A stretch of DNA of 64,000 nucleotides from Palsa-883 sp963847615 (GTDB lineage: Bacteria > Pseudomonadota > Alphaproteobacteria > Acetobacterales > Acetobacteraceae): assembly GCA_963847615.1 (NCBI GenBank), contig CAWKAN010000020.1, forward strand, positions 1 through 64,000. The letters are read 5' to 3'. The position numbers and the translations under genes are program-made. The notes below the pieces were generated by a model. The model ran no database searches and was not told the origin of the DNA. It worked only from the letters and a program-made list of their open reading frames with translations. Positions 36,816 to 46,657 of this stretch are shown here, piece by piece. Numbering within the stretch: position 1 is the first letter of the stretch; each line of letters begins with the position of its first letter.

Positions 36816-37396
36816 ATCAAATCATCCACCCAGGCGCTGGCGTGCTCTTCATGAAGGTGGGTAAGCACGCCCAGGAGAATCTGGCTGATATCATTGCGCG
36901 GAAGTCGAGGGAAATCGAGAAGGCCGGCCATACGTTGTGGGGCTATGGCGGGAACACCTGCCACCCGACCTCAATGGTTCAGCCGTTCGCGCGCAGCTTC
37001 GCAGAGCGCGGCGAGCCAATTCATCTGTGCATGGAGGAAATGAATTCCCAACACTTTGGGGAGCGACTCTGTGCGGCTGAATTCTCGTCAGATGGGGTGA
37101 GCTGGTCCCGAATCCCCAGCGAGATCGAGGTCTGGGGTTCCCGTTACGCACTCGTCATAAGAGACCTACGGACAGCACATTTAGCTCTGCCGCTCGAATG
37201 GACGCGGGTAGCCGTCGGCCCTAGCACCGGCAAGCTTGGTAGTCGGTACGTAGACGGCCGCGTCGATAAGGCTTGTCTCGAGGTGGTGGACAAGCCCGAG
37301 CGGCAGAACGAGGAAGGTGTGCGGAGCGAGCGCCCAATTAATCTGGTGGCCGAACTTCTGGAGCCCTATGCAGTATTCCTACGCCACTATCGCTGA
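36812..37396 (+). CDS. Unknown 'LWGxG' family protein A
   Basis: The product is 194 aa from a GTG overlapping the previous stop. Not recognised. Notable segments are ENLADIIARKSREI, HTLWGYGGNTCHP, GEPIHLCMEEMN, WGSRYALVIRDL, STGKLGSRYVDGR and NLVAELLEPYAVFL. By eye it aligns along most of its length with the product of 39103-39876, so the two form a family within this island. Its 3' end overlaps the convergent PIN-like gene by 18 bp. Confidence 0.65.
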   Translation: MNQIIHPGAGVLFMKVGKHAQENLADIIARKSREIEKAGHTLWGYGGNTCHPTSMVQPFARSFAERGEPIHLCMEEMNSQHFGERLCAAEFSSDGVSWSRIPSEIEVWGSRYALVIRDLRTAHLALPLEWTRVAVGPSTGKLGSRYVDGRVDKACLEVVDKPERQNEEGVRSERPINLVAELLEPYAVFLRHYR

Positions 37397-38041
37397 CAGA
37401 TCGTCGCTGCTCAGGAGCAACCCGCCAGTTGCGTTGCGTAAATAACTGGAGTAGCTGCGCAGGCCGGCGAGTACATCTTCGACTTCCACCGACGATGCCG
37501 AACAGGCGAAACATGCGGTCAAGGCTTTGTCTGCTGCCGGCTCTGAACAGACGCGGTTGTGAACAATTTTGAAATCACAGTCGGCGAGTAGGCTAGCGAT
37601 TAGTTGCTCAAGGCACGCGATCCTGCCCTCGGCAGTGACCATCCCGATGCCGTGCAGTGCTTGGATTGCGCGCTTATCGCCAGTGACAAGCAGCTTTCCC
37701 TCACGTACCAATAGGACTGCGAGGAGTTGGCTCTCGCCGGTGTCGAATTCCAGTGAAAGGGCGGTAGCGCGTTCCTCGATCTCCGCGGCAAGCTCTATCT
37801 CCCGCTCGGTTGGATCCACTAGGCGAATTGTCGCGAGAAGCTCCTCGAAAGCAAGAGCCGACGCTGCCGCATCCGCCAGGATGCTGGTGCGCTTGAAACG
37901 GGAGCGCAGCGTGAAGCGCCCGATCGCCAGCATGGCTGGTGGCAATCCGCCGTTCGTAGTAAGCACAACCATCTCGTGATGGCAGCGGTAGGCGCAGACC
38001 TTTAGCACAACGTCGTTGTCGAGAAGAACGCCTTCAGCCAT
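37379..38041 (-). CDS. PIN-like nuclease domain protein
   Basis: The product is 220 aa. Features of a PIN fold are VLLDNDVVLKV (first acidic), FDTGESQLLAVLL (Asp/Glu cluster) and LLVTGDKRAIQAL. It starts 8 bp inside the 3' end of the ImmA-like gene, so the two are a coupled operon, an arrangement seen in toxin-antitoxin-like modules that pair ImmA/IrrE proteases with PIN-like proteins. RNA cleavage is expected from the fold, not demonstrated. Confidence 0.65.
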   Translation of the reverse strand: MAEGVLLDNDVVLKVCAYRCHHEMVVLTTNGGLPPAMLAIGRFTLRSRFKRTSILADAAASALAFEELLATIRLVDPTEREIELAAEIEERATALSLEFDTGESQLLAVLLVREGKLLVTGDKRAIQALHGIGMVTAEGRIACLEQLIASLLADCDFKIVHNRVCSEPAADKALTACFACSASSVEVEDVLAGLRSYSSYLRNATGGLLLSSDDLSAIVA

Positions 38042-39027
38042 GCGCGCCCATCACGTTACGAATGTAATCCGCGCTTTCGTCGCCTATCTCGTCCCAATCG
38101 AGCTGAGACCCGGCGTACGCATTGATATCACGCCACACAGGGGAACCGCGGCCGTAAATAAACTTAAGCGATGCCATGGCCACCGGCCATGCCCCTCGCC
38201 GGTAGGCCAAGCAGAGCGCGAGCGTCCCTGGCTCGATCCGGTGCTCGCGTCCAGCATTCAGCACTGCATTTGCGAGTGTTGGCGCATTAAAGTGGGGAAC
38301 GCTCGTCGTGATTTCCGGATCGGCCCTTCCGGTCAGCAAGGTCAGCGCGAACCGGTCAGCTTCAGTTTCCTGTTCGTCCGAACCGCTCGACGTCGCTGGA
38401 TCTTCGAGGTCCACCAGTGCCGGTGCACCCGCTAGATGTCCGAGCATGGCGTGGCCAAGTTCATGGGCGAGCGTAAACGCCACCGGCGCGGGGTAGCTCG
38501 CACCACGCGCTAACAGGATTGTGGTACCGGCCGCCGACCTCAACCACCATGGCATGCATGGACTTGGCCCTGAGTGGCAAGATCCGGAGATGGATGACGG
38601 GGATACCGATGCCCCAGCAGACCGCCAAAAGCCCATGCAGATCAACATATTGTCGGCTAGCAAGTATAGCATTTCTAATTTGGAGCGCATCGAGGTTTTG
38701 AAATGCCCCATCCGGAGACGTCGCGTGGATTAAGAGCCGACCAACTGTTACACCGAACGAAGCGAGGATGGCGCGTTGTGTAGCGTCCTCCGTCGAAAGG
38801 TGCTTAAATCGCGCTTCGTCATTCCAAATGAACTCGACTCGCTCGCCGAGTAGCCTGCGTGGGGAGAGTCCGAGCTTGCGCGCAAGGGCAAATCGCAATT
38901 CAGCGCGCCCTGAAGGGCTCGCGGCGAGGTTGTCGCTCCACCACGACGGCCATGCAGCTTTGACGACCTGCTCACTGAGCCCGGCATCCCTGAGCTCGCG
39001 TACCAGCCTGTCAGAGTCCGGGTCCAC
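38034..39027 (-). CDS. ImmA/IrrE-family metallopeptidase, frameshifted
   Basis: The N-terminal half (from GTG 39027) resembles the regulator part of ImmA proteins (ARKLGLSPRRLLGERVEFIW, HLSTEDATQRAILASF). Near 38526, after VVEVGGR, the frame shifts and continues TTILLARGASYPAPVAF then the zinc motif LAHELGHAMLGH and EQETEADRFALTLL. One base restores about 330 aa. Such proteases cleave repressors or antitoxins; co-transcription with the PIN-like gene supports a paired function. Confidence 0.75.
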
Positions 39028-39102
39028 TCCCTGTGCGCAGCCTCTCGCCCACGAATCGCGGCATTATATAGCACGACCGGAGTCCTGCGCGAAGTCCTTA
39101 AC

Positions 39103-39876
39103 TCATATCAGGAGGACTTGCGTCTCTGCAACTGAGCAGGCAGGAACCGCGCTAGACCAAACCTCTCTCATGAGGCGAACCCAGCGTTGCTGATCGCCGT
39201 AGAAGTCCGCGACGGCCTTGACGGTGGCTGCATCGAGTTGGACAGGGTCGGTCAGCCGCACCCAGTAGCTTCCCACCAGTTGCGCCACCATGTTTGTTTC
39301 GTACGCCGCGTTGTCGTTTGGCTCTTCGACCCGGCGTAGCAGGGCAGTCACCTGGGATGCGCCGACACGAGCGCCCGTACCGCTTGCGTTGCGGTATGCA
39401 GCGGGGTCGAAGGGCACGCCACGCACCAAGCGGAGTGGTGCCTCGGAGCGGCACATCAGCGCATAATGGCGCTCCTTCTCAGCGCCCCGCGCGCTGTGAC
39501 CTCTGCTGGTCACGAGAGCGCCGGGCGGAAGCGGGCGCTCAGCACCATTTGCGTCGATATACCGTCTCCAGGCGAGCGTCCGCGTAGGCGCCGAGTTAAT
39601 CGCCCTTGCCTTTACCTTCATTACGGAAAAGATCACAGGAACGGGTATGCCCAGGCGCGCAAGAACGCGGATCTGGGCAGCAGGAGCGTTACCGACGCCC
39701 CACAGGAATAGCCCGTTCCCCGCCTGACGCTCGCGTTCCTTGCGTTCGATGATGGCGTGAAGTTGCTGACCGGCCTCTGCCTGCATCCTTGACCAGCAAA
39801 CATAGTCATCGCCTTGCCCGACCAGCCGTACCAGCGGCCTCGGCGGCTGGGGCTGGACCAGCGTAAGGACTTCCAT
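39103..39876 (-). CDS. Unknown 'LWGxG' family protein B
   Basis: The product is 257 aa. It shares with protein A (36812-37396) the run HAIIERKERERQAG, LFLWGVGNAPAAQ, GIPVPVIFSVMKVKAR, RHYALMCRSE, GTGARVGASQ and TNMVAQLVGSYWVRL in the same order, with an added C-terminal helix. Not recognised otherwise. It may encode an alternative specificity or partner of the three-gene operon. Alone on the minus strand, 75 bp upstream of the ImmA-like gene. Confidence 0.65.
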   Translation of the reverse strand: MEVLTLVQPQPPRPLVRLVGQGDDYVCWSRMQAEAGQQLHAIIERKERERQAGNGLFLWGVGNAPAAQIRVLARLGIPVPVIFSVMKVKARAINSAPTRTLAWRRYIDANGAERPLPPGALVTSRGHSARGAEKERHYALMCRSEAPLRLVRGVPFDPAAYRNASGTGARVGASQVTALLRRVEEPNDNAAYETNMVAQLVGSYWVRLTDPVQLDAATVKAVADFYGDQQRWVRLMREVWSSAVPACSVAETQVLLI

Positions 39877-40020
39877 GCCTTTTCCCCCAGATTGACCCAG
39901 ACATTCCTACGTCGGAGGATCGGTGGCAACCTCCTAGCATCGAATTTACCGCTTGTGCCAGTGGATAATCGCTGGGATAAGCCTGTGTGTAACGTGTAAG
40001 GTTTTTTCCCATTTCGTCCC

Positions 40021-40525
40021 ATGACGCAGGGTAGACCTCCGAGCTGGAACCCTTTCGCGGAGCTAGCGCCAGGCATTTGGACCGAGGCGGTGGAGTTTGG
40101 GTCCAAGGGACGATTTATCATCCCCGTTGCTGCACGACGCCGACTACCTTGGCTTTCCGGCGCGGTGGCTGAGGGGTTACTTGCAACGCTGGAGCCTGGG
40201 CGCTTCGCCCGACTTCGAACCTTGGTCGGAAACCGGCCAGCGGGTGGTTAGGCAGGTCGAGGAACGACTGGAGCTGGCTACCGGGAATAGCCGAAGCGAG
40301 ATCGCGCTTGCGGCCATGGATCGCTACATGCGCATAGGCCTGGAAGCGACTGGTCGGCTTGCCGTGCCGGCGAACCTTCTCTCGCATATTGATCCACGCG
40401 CATCGGGCACAGCGCGGGTTGTCGTCCGTGACGGCACGTTGTGGTTATGGGCCGAAGAGCGCTGGCAGGCGCAGAGGTCGAGCCGCCTTCAAGCCCTTGT
40501 GGGTTCCGTCATGGTGGGTAGTTGA
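40021..40525 (+). CDS. AbrB/MraZ-like swapped-hairpin protein, frameshifted
   Basis: From ATG 40021 it reads AVEFGSKGRFIIPVAARRRL, an AbrB/MraZ-type beta strand pattern, then shifts frame near 40220 and continues WSETGQRVV, ERLELATGNSRSEIA and a second similar module, GRLAVPANLLSHIDP followed by ARVVVRDGTLWLWAEERW. One base restores about 168 aa with two related DNA-binding-type modules. Likely a transcription regulator or antitoxin. Confidence 0.6.
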
Positions 40526-40633
40526 ACGGATTTTGTTGCGTGTCCTGATGGTGCCACCTTCGTCCGGGACGGCACTCTGGATTGCCGCGCAATCATCGCT
40601 TATAATCGCATCAATGCTGACAGAGGCGATTCC

Positions 40634-40882
40634 ATGGCGAGCATCACCATCCGCAACCTGGACGATTCCCTGAAACACCGCCTCCGCATCCAGGCGGCTG
40701 TCCACGGCCGCTCGATGGAGGACGAGGCGCGAGACATCCTGCGCACCTCGCTCAACCAGGAGTCGCCGGGGCCGAAGAACCTGGGCACGGCGATCAACGC
40801 CCTGTTCAAGCCCTTCGGTGGCTTCGAACTGCCGAAGGCGCCGCGCGAACCGATGCGTGAGCCGCCGACGTTCGACGAATGA
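40634..40882 (+). CDS. FitA-like ribbon-helix-helix antitoxin
   Basis: The product is 82 aa. The Arc-type fold MASITIRNLDDSLKHRLRIQ, HGRSMEDEARDIL is the FitA/StbC pattern. The C-terminal tail (FGGFELPKAPRE) is the part expected to occupy the toxin groove. The stop overlaps the toxin start (ATGA), and autoregulation by the pair is usual. Confidence 0.9.
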   Translation: MASITIRNLDDSLKHRLRIQAAVHGRSMEDEARDILRTSLNQESPGPKNLGTAINALFKPFGGFELPKAPREPMREPPTFDE

Positions 40883-41304
40883 TCGTCCTCGACACCAATG
40901 TCGTCTCCGAGCTGATGAAATCGGCCCCCGAGCCGGCCGTAATGGCCTGGATCGATGCCATCCCGGGGGCGACCGTGTTCCTGTCGGCCGTGACCCAGGC
41001 GGAAATCCTCTATGGCGTGGCCCTGGTGCCGGAAGGAAAGCGGCGGGAGGGGCTGGCACTGGCCGCCCGCACTGCGTTCGAGACGTACTTTCGCGGGCGC
41101 ATCCTGCCCTTCGACTCCGAAGCAGCCGAGGCGTTCGCCGAGCTGGCCGCCGGGCGCCGCCGGGCTGGCCGACCGATTTCACAGGCGGACGCGCAGATTG
41201 CCGCAATCGCGCGGTCGCGCGGTGCGGCGCTCGCCACGCGGAACGTGCCGGATTTCGAGGGGTGCGGGGTTGAGATCGTCGACCCTTGGGGTGCGCCACC
41301 GTGA
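40879..41304 (+). CDS. FitB/VapC-type PIN-domain toxin
   Basis: The product is 141 aa. The PIN acidic residues are seen in MIVLDTNVVSELMK, AVTQAEILYG and SQADAQIAAIA, with ATRNVPDFEG near the end. The family cleaves RNA, often tRNA. It forms a complete toxin-antitoxin operon with the overlapping upstream antitoxin. The 152 bp before hsdM contains nothing recognisable. Confidence 0.92.
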   Translation: MIVLDTNVVSELMKSAPEPAVMAWIDAIPGATVFLSAVTQAEILYGVALVPEGKRREGLALAARTAFETYFRGRILPFDSEAAEAFAELAAGRRRAGRPISQADAQIAAIARSRGAALATRNVPDFEGCGVEIVDPWGAPP

Positions 41305-41456
41305 CACATCAGCCTGCCCAACTCATCAATGTACCGCCCTCTGTATGTGGAGCTGGTTCCTTTGCCACGTCCGCGTTGCGTTCGCCGGCTCGGGAACGGC
41401 CGATTGAACGATTCTCGGCCTCCGGTAAGGTGGCATTCAGCTAGGGGGAGGGAATC

Positions 41457-43047
41457 GTGGCAAGAGGTCGGAAGCCAGGGGCGAAGAATTCAGCCGAGCC
41501 AGCGGCGAAGCCTGCCTCAGCCTTCGAGGCCACCCTCTGGGCCACCGCCGACAAGCTGCGTGGCAACATGGATGCCTCCGAGTACAAGCACGTCGCGCTC
41601 GGGCTGATCTTCCTCAAATACATCTCGGACCGATTTGAGGAGCGGCGGGCGCAAGCGCTCGCCGATCCGGAGGAGGCGGGACTGGTCGATGAACGGGACC
41701 TCTACGTCGGCGACAACGTTTTCTGGGTGCCCGAGAGGGCACGATGGGACTTCCTGAAGGCGAACGCCACCGGTACCGATCCGACCATCGGCGCGCTGAT
41801 CGACCAGGCCATGATCGATTTGGAGACCGAGAACCCGAGCCTCAAGGGTGTGCTGACCAAGAACTACGCCCGGCCGGAACTGGACCAGACCAGGCTCGGC
41901 GAGGTCATCAAGCTCTTCTCCGACCTGACGTTCCAGGACGAGCATCACGGCCAGGATATGCTGGGGCGCGTTTACGAATATTTTCTCGGCCAGTTCGCCA
42001 TCGCCGAGGGCAAGCGCGGCGGGCAATTCTACACGGCCGGATGCGTCGTGCGCCTGTTGGTCGAGATGATCCAGCCCTTCAAAGGCCGGGTCTACGACCC
42101 CTGCTGCGGTTCAGGCGGAATGTTTGTGCAGTCGGAACGGTTCGTCGAGGCACACAATGGTAGGCGCAACGACGTGTCGATCTTCGGCCAGGAGTTCGAA
42201 CCCGACCACTTGGCGTCTCGCCAAAATGAATCTCGCTATCCGCGGCATCGAGGCGAACCTCGGCCCCAAATGGGCCGACAGCTTCCACGAGGACCTGCAC
42301 CCAGGACTAATGGCTGACTTCGTGCTGGCCAATCCGCCGTTCAACGACAGCGACTGGGGCGGCGACAGGCTGCGAACGGGCCACCGTTGGCAATACGGCG
42401 TCCCGCCGGCCAGCAACGCCAACTTTGCGTGGGTACAACACTTCATCCATCACCTCGCCCCGCACGGCGTCACGGGGTTCGTGTTAGCCAATGGTTCGCT
42501 CTCCAGCCAGCAGTCAGGCGAAGGCGAGATCAGAAAGAACATCGTCGAAGCCGACCTCGTCAACTGCATCGTCAGCCTGCCGGGCCAGCTTTTTTTCACC
42601 ACGCAGATTCCCGTCTGTCTATGGTTCCTGGCGCGGGACAAGTCCAACGGCCTCGTGCGTGACCTGAAGTTGCGCGACCGGCGGCGAGAGACGCTGTTCA
42701 TCGACGCGCGTCGGCTCGGGACGATGGAAAACCGTACGCTCAAGGTGCTGACCGGCGCTGACATCACCATGGTGGCCGACGCCTATCACGCATGGCGGGA
42801 GAAGGGTGATCGCTACGCGGATAAGCCCGGATTTGCGAAAGCGGCAACCACCAACGAGATTGCGGCACAGGGCTATGTGCTGACACCAGGCCGCTATGTC
42901 GGGACGGAGGCTGCCGAGACGGACGACGAGCCCTTCGAGAACCGGGTGGCACAGCTCGCTGCGACGCTACGCGAGCAGATGGTCGAGGGTGCTGAACTCG
43001 ACGAGCGCATCGGCCGGGCATTGGCCGGAGTCGGACATGGCTGGTGA
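41457..43047 (+). CDS. hsdM: Type I restriction-modification methyltransferase subunit, frameshifted
   Basis: GTG start after GGGGGAGGG. The N-terminal HsdM domain is LWATADKLRGNMDASEYKHV. The SAM motif is DPCCGSGGMF and the adenine-methylation motif NPPFNDSDWGG. The frame breaks near 42200 (after FGQE); the next frame continues SNPTTWRLAKMNLAIRGIEA to the stop at 43047. One base restores about 530 aa, the usual length. It overlaps hsdS by 11 bp. Confidence 0.9.
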
Positions 43048-43110
43048 GGGCGATCTGACACTCGGTAACTGTGTCTCATTGATTCGCGGCACAACTTACA
43101 AGAGCTCTAG

Positions 43111-44736
43111 CCCATCTTATTCACCGCATGGCAGGGATTCGCTGACGGGCATGGTACAAACGTCTGGAATCGCATAGAGATTGGTTATCGACGCCACTCT
43201 CCATGACTGGACAGAATCTGCCATGCCCGCCACCGACGACGATACGCTTCTACCATTCTCCTTGCCAAGCATCTTGCAGAAGAAGGTCACGGCCGCGTTC
43301 GACGGCGGGCTGATCAGTTCGGACGGTGGCGTTTTGCTTTTGGCCGGTGCCGACAAGCGACTTGGCCTGATCGACACACTGGCTGCGATCATCCCCGACC
43401 ATCGCGACCGCAACCTGATCACCCATTCGATGGCAGACATTCTGCGTGCTCGCGTGTTCGCCATCGCCTGCGGCTACCCGGACGCCAATGATCTGGATGA
43501 TCTGCGCAAGGACCCCGCTTTCAAACTCGCCTGCGGGCGGCTGCCAGAAAGCGGCGACGATCTGGCCTCGCAACCCACGATGTCACGCTGGGAGAACGCG
43601 CCAGACCTGCGCACCTTGTTCCGGCTGACGGGGGGCATGGTGGACCTGTGGTGCAAGAGCCACCGGCGCGCGCCGAAGGCGATCACCCTCGATATCGACG
43701 ATACCGCAGACACGGTGCACGGCCATCAGCAGTTGTCGCTGTTCAATGCGCACTATGACGAACGCTGCTTCCTGCCGATCCATGTCTACGATGCAGGCAC
43801 CGGCCATTGCGTGCTGACGATCCTGCGCCCAGGGAAGACGCCGGATGGCAAGGAGGTGAGAGCCCATCTACGTCGTCTGGTGCGACGCATCCGGCTGCAC
43901 TGGCCACACACACGCATCACTATCCGCGGCGACAGCCATTACGGCCGACGTGAGGCGATGGACTGGTGCGAGCAGAACCGTGTCCGCTATATCTTCGGTC
44001 TGTCCACCAACACGATCCTTGCCGCTCAGGTCTTCATCAAGTCCGATGATGTGTGCGTCCGGCGCGCGATCGCCAACCTCGATGTGGTGCGCGACTACAC
44101 CGAAACCCTCTATGGCGCCAAATCCTGGTCGCATCCCCGCCGCGTCGTGGCACGGATCGAGGCGACGCGAAAAGGTCTCGATATCCGCTATATCGTTACC
44201 AACATCACCTACGGCACCGCCGAGTGGCTCTACGACAGTCTCTACTGCGCACGTGGGCAGGCAGAGAACCTGATCAAGCGGCACAAGAGCCAGCTGGCCT
44301 CGGACCGGACGAGTTGCCGTTCGCCGCTGGCCAATCAGATGCGGCTGATCCTGCACACCGCCGCATACTGGCTGACGCTGACCGTGCGCGATGCCATCCC
44401 TTGCATGCAGCCGTTGGCCCGCGGCGAATTCTCCACCATCCGGCTGCGGTTGCTGAAGATTGCAGTGCGGATCAAGGAGACTGCGACTCGCATCAAGCTG
44501 GCATTCGCTGCCAACTGCCCCGACGCTGCCCTGTTTCGTGGGTTGGTTGGTGCGCTGATCCTGCGTCCAACGTAAGCGGTGGGACGAGTGTCCCGGTCGA
44601 ACCCTGTCCGATCAACCTCCAACACCTTGCAGAGACGATCTAAAACACGGTCAAGCGTGCCGAAGGCGAGGCATGCACGTTATAGTTGTCGATACGTAAT
44701 GGTATAGCGGCCGGCTGGTTCGGTGAATAAGATGGG
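43111..44736. mobile_element. IS1380-family insertion sequence
   Basis: The element is 1,626 bp, with terminal inverted repeats CCCATCTTATTCACCG at both ends and a 4-bp CTAG duplication on each side (43107-43110 and 44737-44740), typical of IS1380. It carries one transposase gene. Because CTAG is self-complementary, the exact boundary could shift slightly. Confidence 0.9.
43223..44575 (+). CDS. IS1380-family transposase
   Basis: The product is 450 aa. The N-terminal FDGGLISSDGGVLLLAGADKRLGL, central TLDIDDTADTVHGHQQLSLF (first catalytic Asp), RGDSHYGRREAMDWCE (second Asp) and RGQAENLIKRHK (Glu) form a complete DDE triad. Apparently intact. ATG 43223 is chosen over a TTG at 43181 because it leaves a normal family N-terminus. 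Confidence 0.9.
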   Translation: MPATDDDTLLPFSLPSILQKKVTAAFDGGLISSDGGVLLLAGADKRLGLIDTLAAIIPDHRDRNLITHSMADILRARVFAIACGYPDANDLDDLRKDPAFKLACGRLPESGDDLASQPTMSRWENAPDLRTLFRLTGGMVDLWCKSHRRAPKAITLDIDDTADTVHGHQQLSLFNAHYDERCFLPIHVYDAGTGHCVLTILRPGKTPDGKEVRAHLRRLVRRIRLHWPHTRITIRGDSHYGRREAMDWCEQNRVRYIFGLSTNTILAAQVFIKSDDVCVRRAIANLDVVRDYTETLYGAKSWSHPRRVVARIEATRKGLDIRYIVTNITYGTAEWLYDSLYCARGQAENLIKRHKSQLASDRTSCRSPLANQMRLILHTAAYWLTLTVRDAIPCMQPLARGEFSTIRLRLLKIAVRIKETATRIKLAFAANCPDAALFRGLVGALILRPT

Positions 44737-45967
44737 CTAGGCTCGGCGAACCGGGGCCGTTCCTCCTTGGATTGGCCAGCATCGGTCCAGAAGGTGGATT
44801 CCGTGGTGACAACCTAAAAACCTACGGCGGACCAACCCCAGATAATCTTCTGCTTCGTCCTGGCGATGTTTATGTCTCGTTAAAGGATGTAACCCAGGCC
44901 GGTCGTTTGCTTGGCTCTGTGGCGAGAGTCCCGCGTCACATTCCGTTAGGACGTTTGACCCAAGACACCGTAAAACTCACATTCAAGCTAGGCGCTCCAT
45001 CTGCCGACTATCTCTACTGGCTTCTGCGCACTCCAGAATATCGAGAATACTGTAAGGAGCGGGCAACGGGCACCACAAACCTTGGACTGAGTTCATTGGA
45101 CTTTCTCGCGTTTGCCGTTCCGCCGTTGACCAAAGCGCGAGCATATATTTGCGAGCTGTTGAATGCGTTTGACGACAAGGTCGATCTAAACTGTCGCGTA
45201 GCGGAGACGTTGGAAGCGATGGCGCAGGCGCTGTTCAGAAGCTGGTTCGTCGATTTCGATCCGGTCCGCGCCAAGGCAGAAGGGCGCCCCACCGGCCTTC
45301 CTGACGACGTCGCCGCCCTGTTCCCTGACGCGTTCAATTATGCTGGCCTGCCGGAGGGGTGGAGCATGCAGCCATTCTCCGATCTGTACGAAATCTACGG
45401 CGGGAACACCCCCAGAACCGAGAATCCCGCCTTCTGGGATGGACCTCATCAGTGGGCGACACCGAAGGACCTTTCCAATTTGGTCAGTCCGGTGCTCCTG
45501 CAGACGAACCGGCGCCTGACCGATGCAGGACTGAGGCAAACAAGCTCAGAGCTTTTGCCGCCCGGATCACTGCTGCTCTCCACGCGGGCCCCCATCGGAT
45601 ACATGGCCTTTATCACTCAGCCGACAGCAATTAACCAGGGATTCGCGGGCATCGTTGGCAAAAGGGCAAGCCCTGTTTATGCGTGGGCATGGTGTCATGC
45701 CAATATTGACGTAATCGTCGGCAACGCAGGCGGTTCGACCTTTCCGGAGATCAGCAAGGCAGTGCTCCGCCAGCTTCCGGTGCTCTCGCCACCGCAGTGT
45801 GTGCTTGGTGCGTTCGACTCGATCACCGATGGCTTTGTCGATCAACTCGTCAATGCGGCCAAGGAGGCTCGAACTCTGGCCGGTTTTCGCGATACGCTGC
45901 TTGTTAAGCTGATCTCTGGCGAATTGCGGATAGCCGACGCCGAGAAGCGGATAGCGGCAGCCTGATT

Positions 45968-46657
45968 ATGCCCTACCAACTCCAGATGCTTCGAGCCGTG
46001 ATGGAATCACACCCGGATCGGGCCGCATCGCTCCGCCGCCATGTCGAGGCATTGGAGGCGACGATCACAGGCGAGCCGGATCGTTGCTTGGAACGGGTAC
46101 GCGCTCTGTTCGAAGCCACGCATTTGACAATTGGACCTCAGCTTGGGATCGCTTTCGTCGAAAGTGAGGAATTCCAAACCCGTAACGCCCGGGTCTTCAG
46201 GGCGCTCGACTTCGCTCTTGATGGCCACCCCGAGGCAGAGAGGATCGATAAAGCTATCAAGAAGCTGGTCGGCAGCATCAACGGAACGATCGGCGCGCTG
46301 GCGGAACTAAGCAACATTCCGGGCATGCGTCATGGCGGTTCGCTCGATTGGAGCACCCTTCAGCGTCAGCACGCCTTAATGCTTGGCGGCCTGTGCGATA
46401 CTCTTATCAGCTTCCTATTCGATGTCGCCTGGACCCGAGCTTCTGCACAGGGGCATGAACTCGAGTCCGGTCGGTATGAGGACTTCGAGGCGTTCAACAC
46501 CTCGCTGGATGATGAATATGGTGACGTGGAGATCGCCGGGGCTACATTCCTGCCCAGCAGGATTCTCTATTCGCTCGATCCGATCCAATATGAAAGCGCA
46601 CACACGGAGTGGGCAGCGGAACAGGCGGTCGCCGACAACGAGGGGGCGGCAGCATGA
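45968..46657 (+). CDS. Abortive-infection (Abi C-terminal) family protein
   Basis: The product is 229 aa. The C-terminal half shows the Abi_C-type pattern: IKKLVGSINGTIGALAELSN, then GMRHGGSLDW, then QRQHALMLGGLCDTLISFLFD. Genes of this kind are frequently lodged in type I restriction operons and phage-defence islands. It starts 2 bp after the hsdS stop and its own stop overlaps the next start, so it belongs to the hsd operon. Molecular activity unknown. Confidence 0.7.
   Translation: MPYQLQMLRAVMESHPDRAASLRRHVEALEATITGEPDRCLERVRALFEATHLTIGPQLGIAFVESEEFQTRNARVFRALDFALDGHPEAERIDKAIKKLVGSINGTIGALAELSNIPGMRHGGSLDWSTLQRQHALMLGGLCDTLISFLFDVAWTRASAQGHELESGRYEDFEAFNTSLDDEYGDVEIAGATFLPSRILYSLDPIQYESAHTEWAAEQAVADNEGAAA

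Larger units (their letters stand above)
43037..45965 (+). pseudogene. hsdS: Type I specificity subunit interrupted by an IS1380 element
   Basis: The 5' part (43037-43110, opening MAGEGDLTLGNCVSLIRGTT) is separated from the rest (from 44741) by an IS1380 element. Removing the element and one copy of CTAG restores an uninterrupted 432-aa reading frame with two target-recognition regions and the conserved LLNAFDDKVDLNCRVAETLEAMAQALFRSWFVDFDP spacer helix (quoted in part by position 45140-45260). As it stands no full HsdS can be made, so neither specific methylation nor restriction is expected unless the element excises. Confidence 0.9.
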
